Below are positions 16,846 through 24,425 of a DNA stretch of 64,000 bases, in pieces. Under the pieces are notes generated by a model. The model was not told the DNA's origin, made no database searches, and saw only the letters and a program-made list of their open reading frames with translations. A program made the position numbers and the translations under genes. The DNA is taken from NCBI GenBank assembly GCA_020073525.1, contig JAIQFA010000020.1:1-64000 (forward strand), in the 5' to 3' direction. The first letter of the stretch is position 1; each line of letters starts with the position of its first letter. This stretch comes from Terriglobia bacterium (GTDB lineage: Bacteria; Acidobacteriota; Terriglobia; Terriglobales; Acidobacteriaceae).

Positions 16846-17472
16846 TTGCTAAAACTCGGCCTTACCGGCGGCATCGCGAGCGGCAAATCCGCCGTCGGCG
16901 AGATGTTTGTCAAACGCGGAGCGCATCTGATCCAGTCGGATGCCGTCGGGCACGCCCTCATGCAGCCCGGCCAAGCGGTCTATGAGGAAGTTGTTCGCCG
17001 CTTCGGCCGCGAAATCCTGAATCCCGATGGAACCATCAACCGTTCTCGTCTGGCCGAAGCCGCGTTTGGCACGCCCGGTGGCGCGCCTCCGCGCGTCCAG
17101 GAACTCAACGAGATTGTCCATCCGGCAGTGATCGACCACGAAAACAAGTGGATGGAGGAAATCGGCCAGCGTGATCCGAATGCCATCGCCATCGTTGAAG
17201 CTGCGCTGATCCTCGAGGCAAAAGCGTCTGGCCGTTTCGATCGTCTAGTGGTTGTGACCTGCCAGCCCGAGCAGCGCATCCTGCGCTACGCCCGCCGCCT
17301 CGGAATTTCCGAGGACGCTGCCCGGGTCGAAGTCATGCGCCGCATGGCGGCCCAGATTCCCGATGACGAAAAAATGAAAGCGGCCGATTTCGTGATCGAC
17401 AACTCCGGAGCACTCGATTCGACCGAACGACAGGTGGAGCGCGTGTTCGCTGCGCTGCAAGATCTCCGCTAA
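16846..17472 (+). CDS. coaE: Dephospho-CoA kinase CoaE
   Basis: The N terminus LKLGLTGGIASGKSAVGEMF contains the P-loop. The blocks LIQSDAVGHALMQPG, EIVHPAVIDH and VVVTCQPEQRILRYARR follow the CoaE pattern, including the CoA-domain Asp and the lid region. CoaE phosphorylates dephospho-CoA, the last step of CoA synthesis. The family normally starts only a few residues before LGLTGG. That points to the TTG at 16846 (208 residues); the in-frame ATG at 16756 lies in a repeat. The start is therefore a judgement. The gene overlaps the convergent holin-like gene by 4 nt. Confidence 0.9.
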   Translation: MLKLGLTGGIASGKSAVGEMFVKRGAHLIQSDAVGHALMQPGQAVYEEVVRRFGREILNPDGTINRSRLAEAAFGTPGGAPPRVQELNEIVHPAVIDHENKWMEEIGQRDPNAIAIVEAALILEAKASGRFDRLVVVTCQPEQRILRYARRLGISEDAARVEVMRRMAAQIPDDEKMKAADFVIDNSGALDSTERQVERVFAALQDLR

Positions 17473-17822
17473 CGGGACTTCCGGCTCGGCATGACCAACC
17501 ACTGCAGCACCGAACTCACCAGGCTCAGCATTACCGCGCCGATCAGGGCCGGAATGAAGCCGCGCACGTAGAATCCTGGCACGAACGCCGCCGCCAGTTC
17601 CAGCATGAGCGCGTTGATCACAAACCAGAACAGTCCAAGAGTGAGAATGGTGAGCGGGAAAGTGAGAATCTTGAGCAGCAATCCGAGGGTTGCGTTGATC
17701 AGGCCGATCACAAGCGCCGCGATCAGCGCCGCCACCGGGCCGCTTACGCTGATGCCCGGCACGATGTGGGCCACGATCCACACCGCCGCCGCGCTTAGAA
17801 TCCAATGGAGTAGAAGACGCAC
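17469..17822 (-). CDS. Phage-holin-4-2-type small membrane protein
   Basis: Four closely packed hydrophobic segments fill the 117 residues ([78 protein letters not shown]). This pattern and the [16 protein letters not shown] block match the PF04020 family, widespread on bacterial chromosomes and not evidence of a phage. Its function is unknown. The start is the GTG at 17822, with GGAGG 7 nt upstream; the frame extends further but without a ribosome site. Confidence 0.82.
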   Translation of the reverse strand: MRLLLHWILSAAAVWIVAHIVPGISVSGPVAALIAALVIGLINATLGLLLKILTFPLTILTLGLFWFVINALMLELAAAFVPGFYVRGFIPALIGAVMLSLVSSVLQWLVMPSRKSR

Positions 17823-17871
17823 GATAGGCCTCCTTCGAACTTCAAAGAAAGATAATGGGACACTATACAAC

Positions 17872-18369
17872 GTGAAACCGCCTCAGAAAACCAATGCGGC
17901 GCGCCTGCTCGATCAGATGGGGATCCACTACGAGCTGCGCGAGTACGAGGTGGATCCCGACGACCTCGCCGCGGAAACCGTCGCCGCCAAGATTGGATTG
18001 CCACCCGAGCAGGTTTTCAAGACGCTGGTGGCGCGCGGCGACCGCAACGGAATTTCCATGGCCGTGATTCCCGGCGATCAGGAACTTAACCTGAAGGCGC
18101 TGGCCGCCGCCGCGGGAGAGAGGAAAATTCAGCTTGTCCCGGTGAAAGAACTGCAAGCGCTTACTGGATACATTCGTGGCGGAGTGACGGCGCTGGCGGC
18201 CAAGCGCGACTTCCCGGTCTACGTGGACGAGACCATCGAGTTGTTCGACGTCGTCTCCATCTCGGCGGGCATGCGCGGCCTGCAAATTCTGATCGCGCCC
18301 GCTGATTACCTGCGTGCCACCAAGGGAACGATTGCAGCGCTCGGACAGCCGAAGAAACGAGATACTTAG
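17872..18369 (+). CDS. ybaK: YbaK-type Cys-tRNA(Pro)/Cys deacylase
   Basis: The 165-residue protein has the YbaK/EbsC core: [43 protein letters not shown] with the conserved Lys, and [21 protein letters not shown]. YbaK removes Cys wrongly attached to tRNA-Pro, as a freestanding editing factor in the cytosol. The GTG at 17872 is chosen because [10 protein letters not shown] fits the family start. It is divergent from the holin-like gene with 49 bp between the starts, so the promoters must overlap. Confidence 0.9.
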   Translation: MKPPQKTNAARLLDQMGIHYELREYEVDPDDLAAETVAAKIGLPPEQVFKTLVARGDRNGISMAVIPGDQELNLKALAAAAGERKIQLVPVKELQALTGYIRGGVTALAAKRDFPVYVDETIELFDVVSISAGMRGLQILIAPADYLRATKGTIAALGQPKKRDT

Positions 18370-18470
18370 GGAAACTCTGATCAAGTGCCGGCAGAAAGCG
18401 TAAACCACAGGGTACACAGGGGGGCACGGAGGACCCAAGGGACTTAATCAGAACTTCCTTAATTCATAGA

Positions 18471-19343
18471 TCAGTGCTTTGGCGGTCCGGTGCCGAGCTG
18501 ATGCTGGGAAGTGAGGTTCACGAATGCCGTCAACGCGTCGACATATTGGGGACCCGCAACGAGTTCTACGTCGTTGTGGTTTGCACCATCTACCCCAAAG
18601 GCCTGTTTCGGCTCATTTGCGGCAGCAAAAAGCTCTTTGCCATGGGCGACATTTATGACCGTGTCCTGCGTCCCGTGAATGACCAGAACGGGACAGTGGA
18701 CCTTCCTGATCTTTCGCAGATTGTTGAATCGATCGAAAGGTAGAACTGGGATTCTGGTCATTACTCGAAACGCACTCAGGAACGGGCTCTGCAAAACGAG
18801 TCCTGCAACGGGACGGCGAGATGCGAGATCAACTGCCGGGCCGGTGCCCACGGAACGCCCGAAGGCGATGATCCGGTTCGGCTGAATACGCATGGTTTGC
18901 GTCAAATAGTTATAGGCCGCTTCCTCGTCATCGTAGGTGTGCACTTCGGTGGGCTTGCCCTCGCTTGTTCCGTATCCCTGGTAGTCATACGCAAAGACGG
19001 AGAAGCCGGCGCTCCGGATTTGCTCCAGTAGCGGAGCCACGTATCCGACGTCTTCGGCGTTGCCATGGCTGAAGAGAATAGTAAAGGTCGCAGCGGGATT
19101 GGGAAGATATATTGCAGAGATCTTTGCACCGTCAGAACTAGTCAGCTTCAAAATCGCAGCGCTATCGCGATATCCGGGTGGTTGGGGTTGGAAAATCAGC
19201 CGCTCGGAAGAAAAGATTGCGATGATCAACACGAGCACATAGATGCTAACCAAGATCAGCAGCGATGTCCGCAGGAAGATCAGCAAGGTTCCTCTGTGAG
19301 TCGAGAAGATGCTAACAGGGATGGGTGCCTGTCGTGAAATCAT
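18471..19343 (-). CDS. Membrane-anchored alpha/beta hydrolase (Bem46/ABHD-like)
   Basis: A single transmembrane helix lies at ~25-47 (LLILVSIYVLVLIIAIF). The hydrolase domain follows: LFSHGNAEDVGYV (oxyanion HGN), YDYQGYGTSEGKP, the nucleophile Ser in GRSVGTG, Asp in HGTQDTVI and His in GANHND. These features match Bem46/ABHD13-type serine hydrolases of unknown substrate. The predicted length is 290 residues. The ATG at 19343 is preferred over the upstream GTG/TTG options, whose extra residues look non-coding. It is divergent from the acyltransferase gene at 19440. Confidence 0.82.
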   Translation of the reverse strand: MISRQAPIPVSIFSTHRGTLLIFLRTSLLILVSIYVLVLIIAIFSSERLIFQPQPPGYRDSAAILKLTSSDGAKISAIYLPNPAATFTILFSHGNAEDVGYVAPLLEQIRSAGFSVFAYDYQGYGTSEGKPTEVHTYDDEEAAYNYLTQTMRIQPNRIIAFGRSVGTGPAVDLASRRPVAGLVLQSPFLSAFRVMTRIPVLPFDRFNNLRKIRKVHCPVLVIHGTQDTVINVAHGKELFAAANEPKQAFGVDGANHNDVELVAGPQYVDALTAFVNLTSQHQLGTGPPKH

Positions 19344-19439
19344 GACGCGGATCGCATCACCGCATTCCGCTGACGAGTTGTAAACTAAACGTTCGCGCTC
19401 GTCGCGTAGACTCCGAAGAAACAATTGGCGAGGTTTCTC

Positions 19440-20654
19440 ATGCCCCCTGCTACCCGCACCAATCCGCTCTCCTTCCTGACCGACCAACTTGACGAACTGA
19501 AGGCCAAGGGCACGCGCTTCAAGCTGCGTGTCCTAGAGGATGAGCAGGCGCCGCTCTGCACTTTTGACGGCAAGCGCGTCATCAACCTCGCCTCGAACAA
19601 TTACCTCGGATTTACCACGCATCCCAAACTGCGCGAAGCCGCCCTTGAAGCCACGCGTAAGTATGGCGTCGGATCGGGCGCGGTGCGTACCATCGCGGGC
19701 ACCATGAAAATCCACATGGAACTGGAAGAGAAGATCGCGCGCTTCAAGAACGTCGAGGCCTGTGTGGTGTTCCAGTCGGGATTCACGGCCAACGCGGGAA
19801 CGGTATCGGCGTTTCTCGGCAAAGACGATTTCATCATCTCCGACGAACTGAATCACGCTTCGATCATCGATGGCTGCCGTCTGTCACGGGCGAAGATTCT
19901 AGTGTTCCGCCACAAAGACGTGGCCCACGCCGAGGAGCAACTCGCCAGCGTGAAGAACCAGCCGGGAAAGAAACTGCTGATTTCGGACGGCGTCTTCTCG
20001 ATGGATGGCGATATCGGCCCGCTCCCCGGTCTCTGCGAAGCCGCCGAGAAATACGGCGCCATCATGATGGTGGACGACGCGCACTCCTCAGGCGTCCTCG
20101 GGCGGCAGGGGCGGGGCACGATCGATCATTTTGGGATGCACGGGCGCGTCGACATTCAGGTTGGCACCCTATCGAAGGCAATCGGCGCTCTCGGCGGCTA
20201 CGTCTGCGGCACCCGCGATTTGATCGATTATCTTTATCATCGCGCGCGGCCGTTCCTTTTTTCGACGTCCCACCCGCCGTCGGTCGCGGCCACCTGTATC
20301 GCAGCTTTCGACATTCTCGAAACCGAGCCGCAGTGGATGGAGCAGCTCTGGGCGAACACGCGCTTCTGGAAAAAAGAACTCGGCTTGCTCGGCTTCAACA
20401 TCGGAGGTCAGACCACCCCCGCGAGCGAAACGCCGATTACCCCCATCATCATTGGCGACGGCCGCTTGACCATGGATTTTTCCCGCGAACTGTTCAAGGA
20501 AGGCGTGCTCGGAACCGGCATCGCCTTTCCCACCGTCCCCGAAGGCAAAGCTCGGGTGCGCACCATCATGACGGCCACGCATACGAATGAGGAACTACAG
20601 CAGGCGCTCGAGGTGCTCAAGAGAGTGGGAAAGAAGATTGGGATTCTCGCATGA
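19440..20654 (+). CDS. Glycine C-acetyltransferase / 8-amino-7-oxononanoate synthase family
   Basis: This is an alpha-oxoamine synthase of 404 residues. NLASNNYLGF, the VGSGAVRTIAGT loop, DELNHASIIDG, the cofactor Asp in MMVDDAHSSGVLG, and the PLP Lys in GTLSKAIGALGG are all present. Members condense an amino acid with an acyl-CoA: Kbl (glycine plus acetyl-CoA), BioF (alanine plus pimeloyl thioester) or serine palmitoyltransferase. The GSGAVRTIAGT and GTLSKA contexts favour Kbl-like enzymes, but there are no tdh or bio neighbours to decide. The ATG at 19440 has GCGAGG 6 nt upstream; a TTG at 19425 is the alternative. Confidence 0.88.
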   Translation: MPPATRTNPLSFLTDQLDELKAKGTRFKLRVLEDEQAPLCTFDGKRVINLASNNYLGFTTHPKLREAALEATRKYGVGSGAVRTIAGTMKIHMELEEKIARFKNVEACVVFQSGFTANAGTVSAFLGKDDFIISDELNHASIIDGCRLSRAKILVFRHKDVAHAEEQLASVKNQPGKKLLISDGVFSMDGDIGPLPGLCEAAEKYGAIMMVDDAHSSGVLGRQGRGTIDHFGMHGRVDIQVGTLSKAIGALGGYVCGTRDLIDYLYHRARPFLFSTSHPPSVAATCIAAFDILETEPQWMEQLWANTRFWKKELGLLGFNIGGQTTPASETPITPIIIGDGRLTMDFSRELFKEGVLGTGIAFPTVPEGKARVRTIMTATHTNEELQQALEVLKRVGKKIGILA

Positions 20655-20676
20655 GCCAAGGCAGCCGAGCCATCTG

Positions 20677-20766
20677 ATGTTCAATCCGTTGCGTCGCGAA
20701 GTGCCGGTGTGTCCCGACTGCAAGAGGGCCGCGCGCATCGCGCGTGGACGCTGCCCTGTGGTGTGA
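20677..20766 (+). CDS. Possible 29-residue zinc-finger-like peptide
   Basis: The frame reads MFNPLRREVPVCPDCKRAAR and continues IARGRCPVV, with a CxxC and a third Cys. It begins 20 bp after the acetyltransferase gene and overlaps the next gene by 23 bp in a different frame. It has no convincing ribosome site. It may be the remnant N terminus of a zinc-ribbon membrane protein, frameshifted relative to the gene at 20744, or mere chance. Confidence 0.25.
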   Translation: MFNPLRREVPVCPDCKRAARIARGRCPVV

Positions 20767-21301
20767 TGCTGAGGTTCACATTCCGTTTGTCTATTTTCGC
20801 TGGATTTGGTTTCTCGTATTGACAACGCTAGTTGCTCTGGGAATTCTGACCTTCAATGCCAGGCATGCGGGAACTTGGTTGCTCGTACTTCTCTTTTTGT
20901 CTATTCCCATTCGCGTGATCTGGGGGATTCTTATTCCTCCCTGGATCGAACGCGGGGCTTTCAAGGCCGGGCTGCCCTTCATCGCCTGGTATGTAACATT
21001 GTGCGCTTTCCAAATTGCCTACTCGTTGTTTTGGGGGTGGTTACACGTTGGGCTTGGTGCTTCGAAGGCTGAACTTAACGAAAACTGGGACTTCTTTTCC
21101 ATCCCGTTGTGCTGGATTAGTTCTGCTTTCCTCGTCCGGTCCGACAAATGGCTGTCTGACGTTATCGGAATCATCGTGGGGAACACTTTCTTCGAGGCGC
21201 TTGGCATGTTCGCCGTATACACGGGAGTCCGCGCAAGGTTGAACCGGAATCGAGCAATACGGCTCAACATCACCGATATCGAACCGAGGGATGAGCAATA
21301 G
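20744..21301 (+). CDS. Four-helix membrane protein of unknown function
   Basis: Hydrophobic segments lie at ~16-35 (WFLVLTTLVALGILTF), ~42-62 (GTWLLVLLFLSIPIRVIWGIL), ~77-105 (LPFIAWYVTLCAFQIAYSLFWGW) and ~117-160. The tail is polar and basic (RARLNRNRAIRLNITD). No family is recognised. The start is unsure: the GTG at 20744 gives an atypical first ten residues and has no good ribosome site. The base composition is visibly lower in GC than the neighbours, which might mean a transferred or relaxed gene. The next gene starts 114 bp downstream. Confidence 0.55.
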   Translation: MDAALWCDAEVHIPFVYFRWIWFLVLTTLVALGILTFNARHAGTWLLVLLFLSIPIRVIWGILIPPWIERGAFKAGLPFIAWYVTLCAFQIAYSLFWGWLHVGLGASKAELNENWDFFSIPLCWISSAFLVRSDKWLSDVIGIIVGNTFFEALGMFAVYTGVRARLNRNRAIRLNITDIEPRDEQ

Positions 21302-21415
21302 ATGGTCGGATCGCGTCACTTGCAGCCCACGATATCCGGTGTATAATCCAGCCGCTCACTGAACTGCCCTAATCTTGGGGCATCCGTTCACACCTGGAAA
21401 CCGGGAGGTTTCACC

Positions 21416-21661
21416 ATGGATCACGTCACTCGTCTGCAGTTGATTGGAAGGATCACCTACTACGTCGGCTGGATCACGCTGCTATGTGGTGGATTGGTGC
21501 ATCTTAGCATTGCATCGAAGCTGTTCATGGCGATGCGGCTGACGCAGCGGAATCTGTTTGAAGTCAGCGTGGCGTGCTTCGTAATCTGCATCGCTTCGGA
21601 GCTTCGCGCCCGCGAATCCGCCGGCCTGGAGATGTCCAGTGGGCTAAGAAAGGCTGCGTAA
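21416..21661 (+). CDS. Small membrane protein (81 aa)
   Basis: It has an ATG with a strong ribosome site (GGGAGG, 7 nt away). The protein has two hydrophobic segments (~16-36, YYVGWITLLCGGLVHLSIAS, and ~48-62, FEVSVACFVICIASEL) and short polar ends. There are no catalytic motifs. It is a stand-alone gene; its 114-bp upstream region contains no repeat. No function is recognised. Confidence 0.65.
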   Translation: MDHVTRLQLIGRITYYVGWITLLCGGLVHLSIASKLFMAMRLTQRNLFEVSVACFVICIASELRARESAGLEMSSGLRKAA

Positions 21662-21756
21662 GACTAACGGCAAACCAGCCGGTCGGACGCCGCGACACGG
21701 GCACGTGATAGCTTCCCGCACGGGAGCGCACCTGTGTTTCCTCGAACCGCTGCTAG

Positions 21757-23331
21757 TTAGCGCCCCGCTGGAGCATCTTCCACGACCGCCTCGACTAACT
21801 GATCGATCGCGTCCGTAACTCGCTTCGCGGGAAGATTGAAGTTATTGGAGAGGATGGAGAAGACGACCTCTTGTCCGCCATCGGTGGTCGCGTATCCGGA
21901 GAGCGCTTTCACGCCGCCCAGCGACCCGGTCTTAGCCACGACGCGGCTTTTCAGCCGGGGAGAGGTGAGGCGGTCCGAGAGCGAGCCGTCCACGCCGGCG
22001 ACTGGGAATGTCGCTTTATAGTCGGCGCCCCAAGGCTGCGTCGAGCAATAACGCAGTAACTCGACAATCGCGTGCGGAGTTACTAAGTTCTGGCGCGAAA
22101 GCCCAGAGCCGTCGTAGAAAATATACTCCTCGTTAGAAATTCCGGCCTGGGTCAAAAACCCGTGGAGAACTTCCAGGCCGCCTTCAATGGTTCCGGCGTT
22201 GCCGCGCTCTCGTCCCAATAGCCGCAGCAGAATTTCGGCATGGAGGTTCTGGCTAACCTTGTTGATTACGCGGATATCTTGCAGCAGGGGCTTCGATTCG
22301 TAACTCGCGAGCGTGATGGGCTGATCGGTTTTCACGGGACGGGACTGGCCGTCGTTGCCGTTGCCCCCGCGCGACGGTGCAAGGGCGGTCACGCTGAACG
22401 TGGACAGGGTGGCGAGTTCGGTGTGCCGGGTGCGCTGATGTCCATAGACGACTATGCCGCGCTTCTCGAGCAACTGGCGGAAGAGCCCGGCGGCAAACTC
22501 GGCTGGATCTTCGATAGCGAGCGCTTCGTTGGCGCCGGCGTCATCGAGCGGCATGTTCCCCCAGAGCGTAAGAACGGTAGAGCCGGGCTCGCGGTTGACG
22601 AAGAACTTGCGTCCGGTGCCGGCGGGAGTCGTGATGATGCGATTGTCGAGGCGGTAGTAATCGGCAAACGGCTTGACGCTCACGAAGGCTTTTTCGCCGG
22701 CGCGATCGGCCGGCAGAATGTTGACGAAGACTACGTTGTCGTTGACGGTGAGCGCGGAAACGGGAGCACCGTCGGCCCATACAAGGTCATCCTGGCTCCA
22801 TCCTTCGCCATAGCGTTCGAAGGCGAAGTAGGAATCGTCCGCCACGATATCGCCGTCAATGAACTTCACGCCTTTTTGCACGAGGGCGTCGGCCAGCGAC
22901 TCGAGCGCTTGAATGGGGTCGTCATTGCGTTGGGTGCGAAGATCGTAGGGAAGTTCGCGTCCGGAGAGATTCGGATCTCCATGGCCGACCAGGACCAGGT
23001 CTCCGTTCAGGCGGCCGTAGCGGTCAAGCGAGCCGGTGGTTTCGACCGTGGTGCGAAATTTGTAGTCCGGGCCGACCAACGCGAGTGCCGCAGCGGTCGT
23101 GAAGAGTTTGGTGTTCGAAGCGGGCGTGAACAGCTTGTCGGCATTCTGCGAATACAAGGTCTTGCCTGTCGAGAGGGAAACGATTTCGATTCCCCAGAAG
23201 CCACGCGCGAGGTCGGGAGCGCTGAGCACGGCAGCCACGCGATCGGGCAGCGGTTTGACCGGCGCGGCCAACAGCGACGTGGCCAGCAGGATGATAGGAA
23301 GCAGACGCGCAACTGATCGCCGGCGAAGCAT
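21757..23331 (-). CDS. dacB: D-alanyl-D-alanine carboxypeptidase/endopeptidase (PBP4 type)
   Basis: The 524-residue protein starts with a signal peptide (LLPIILLATSLLAAPVKP). Active-site motifs are S72-NTK75 (TPASNTKLFTT), SxN within DGSGLSRQNLVTP, and KTG in VVAKTGSLGGVKALSGY. The large insert between the first two motifs is typical of class C low-molecular-mass PBPs (PBP4/DacB), periplasmic enzymes that trim and cleave peptidoglycan cross-links. The ATG at 23331 starts the signal peptide. It is divergent from folP, with a short hairpin repeat in the gap. Confidence 0.93.
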   Translation of the reverse strand: MLRRRSVARLLPIILLATSLLAAPVKPLPDRVAAVLSAPDLARGFWGIEIVSLSTGKTLYSQNADKLFTPASNTKLFTTAAALALVGPDYKFRTTVETTGSLDRYGRLNGDLVLVGHGDPNLSGRELPYDLRTQRNDDPIQALESLADALVQKGVKFIDGDIVADDSYFAFERYGEGWSQDDLVWADGAPVSALTVNDNVVFVNILPADRAGEKAFVSVKPFADYYRLDNRIITTPAGTGRKFFVNREPGSTVLTLWGNMPLDDAGANEALAIEDPAEFAAGLFRQLLEKRGIVVYGHQRTRHTELATLSTFSVTALAPSRGGNGNDGQSRPVKTDQPITLASYESKPLLQDIRVINKVSQNLHAEILLRLLGRERGNAGTIEGGLEVLHGFLTQAGISNEEYIFYDGSGLSRQNLVTPHAIVELLRYCSTQPWGADYKATFPVAGVDGSLSDRLTSPRLKSRVVAKTGSLGGVKALSGYATTDGGQEVVFSILSNNFNLPAKRVTDAIDQLVEAVVEDAPAGR

Positions 23332-23427
23332 TAACTGAATTGTAACACCGGGAAAAATGGGCTCGTTCTAGTGTCGCGAGACGCAAATGTTAGTGGAGAG
23401 CCGGCGTCCCCGCCTGGTCGCCGAACC

Positions 23428-23459
23428 GCTTGACGGGCGAGGCGCCCGTCGCTCCACGT
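23428..23459 (+). repeat. GACGGGCG...CGCCCGTC hairpin repeat
   Basis: CTTGACGGGCGAGGCGCCCG then TCGCTCCACGT; the second copy of the element at 12172-12206. It lies 15 bp upstream of the folP start codon, so it will be in the folP leader or promoter. Confidence 0.75.
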
Positions 23460-23473
23460 AGAATAGCGGCAAC

Positions 23474-24346
23474 ATGCGGGCAATCTTTCAGTGGAACATA
23501 GGCTCTCGCGTCCTCGAGTTAGGGCGACGCACTCTGATCATGGGTGTCGTGAATGTCACTCCTGACTCGTTTTCCGACGGCGGACTCTACATCGATGCCG
23601 AGAAAGCCGTGGTCCGGGCCGAGCAGTTACTGGATGACGGCGCGACCATCATCGACGTGGGCGGGGAATCGACGCGCCCAGGCGCTTCGGAACCTGTATC
23701 GGAAGAAGAAGAGCGGAGGCGGGTGCTCCCCGTGATCCGGGATTTGAAACGGCGACGGCCGGATGCGGTGATAAGCGTCGATACCTACAAGGCGAGCGTG
23801 GCGCGGGCAGCGGTGGAGCTTGGGGCCGAGGTTGTGAACGATGTAAGCGGGTTCCGGTGGGATCCGAAAATGGGCAAGATGCTGGCGGAACTCAAGGTGG
23901 GGGCGGTGCTGATGCACACGCGTGGGCGGCCCGACGAGTGGCGATCGTTGCCTCCAATTGGCGATCCGGTACTTATGGTGACACGGGATTTGCGACAGTG
24001 GGCGGAGACGGCAACCCTGGCGGGCATCAAGCGTGATCACCTCGTGCTGGATCCGGGGTTTGGGTTCGGGAAGCGCTTCGAGGAGAACTATCCGCTGCTG
24101 GCGCACTTTGAGAAGTTGCAGCAGATGGGATTTCCGCTCTTGGCGGGAGTGTCGCGCAAGTCATTCATCGGGCGAACGCTGGCGCGCGATGGCAAGGATG
24201 CGGAGGTTGCAGAGCGTCTTTACGGGACGCTGGCTGCGGAAACCGCTTTGGTCCTGAAAGGGGCACACATCATTCGGACGCACGATGTGCGATTTGCGGC
24301 GGAGGCGGCGCGAGTGGCGGACGCGATTGTGGCGAGTGGAGGATAG
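23474..24346 (+). CDS. folP: Dihydropteroate synthase FolP
   Basis: The motifs MGVVNVTPDSFSDGG, IIDVGGESTRPGA, ISVDTYKASVARAA, NDVSGF, LDPGFGFGKR and GVSRKSFIG match DHPS throughout its TIM barrel. It joins p-aminobenzoate to dihydropterin pyrophosphate in folate synthesis. The length (290 residues) is slightly above E. coli (282) owing to an N-terminal strand pair. The ATG at 23474 lies 15 bp after a hairpin repeat and has no strong ribosome site. It is monocistronic here; the distant trpG/pabA and folD genes belong to the same pathway. Confidence 0.95.
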   Translation: MRAIFQWNIGSRVLELGRRTLIMGVVNVTPDSFSDGGLYIDAEKAVVRAEQLLDDGATIIDVGGESTRPGASEPVSEEEERRRVLPVIRDLKRRRPDAVISVDTYKASVARAAVELGAEVVNDVSGFRWDPKMGKMLAELKVGAVLMHTRGRPDEWRSLPPIGDPVLMVTRDLRQWAETATLAGIKRDHLVLDPGFGFGKRFEENYPLLAHFEKLQQMGFPLLAGVSRKSFIGRTLARDGKDAEVAERLYGTLAAETALVLKGAHIIRTHDVRFAAEAARVADAIVASGG

Positions 24347-24413
24347 TGTAGAGACGGGGCTTGCCCCCTCTCCTGCTGCCAGAGGAGACGCGGCAAGCCG
24401 CATCTCTACAGGG
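24347..24413 (+). repeat. Paired TAGAGACG hairpin repeats after folP
   Basis: TGTAGAGACGGGGCTTGCCC and the reverse-oriented GACGCGGCAAGCCGCATCTC lie back to back across ~20 bp. The first copy abuts the folP stop codon. The pair lies between convergent genes and may work as a two-way terminator. Confidence 0.8.
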
Positions 24414-24425
24414 AAATTGGTGGCT

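Noticed and set aside
17469-17822. Holin-like gene as sign of a prophage
   Set aside because: This family is common on chromosomes and no other phage gene is near.
22240-23316. Long plus-strand open frame (358 codons) opposite dacB
   Set aside because: It lies wholly antisense to dacB, which has all three active-site motifs and a signal peptide; the plus-strand product has no recognisable motif.
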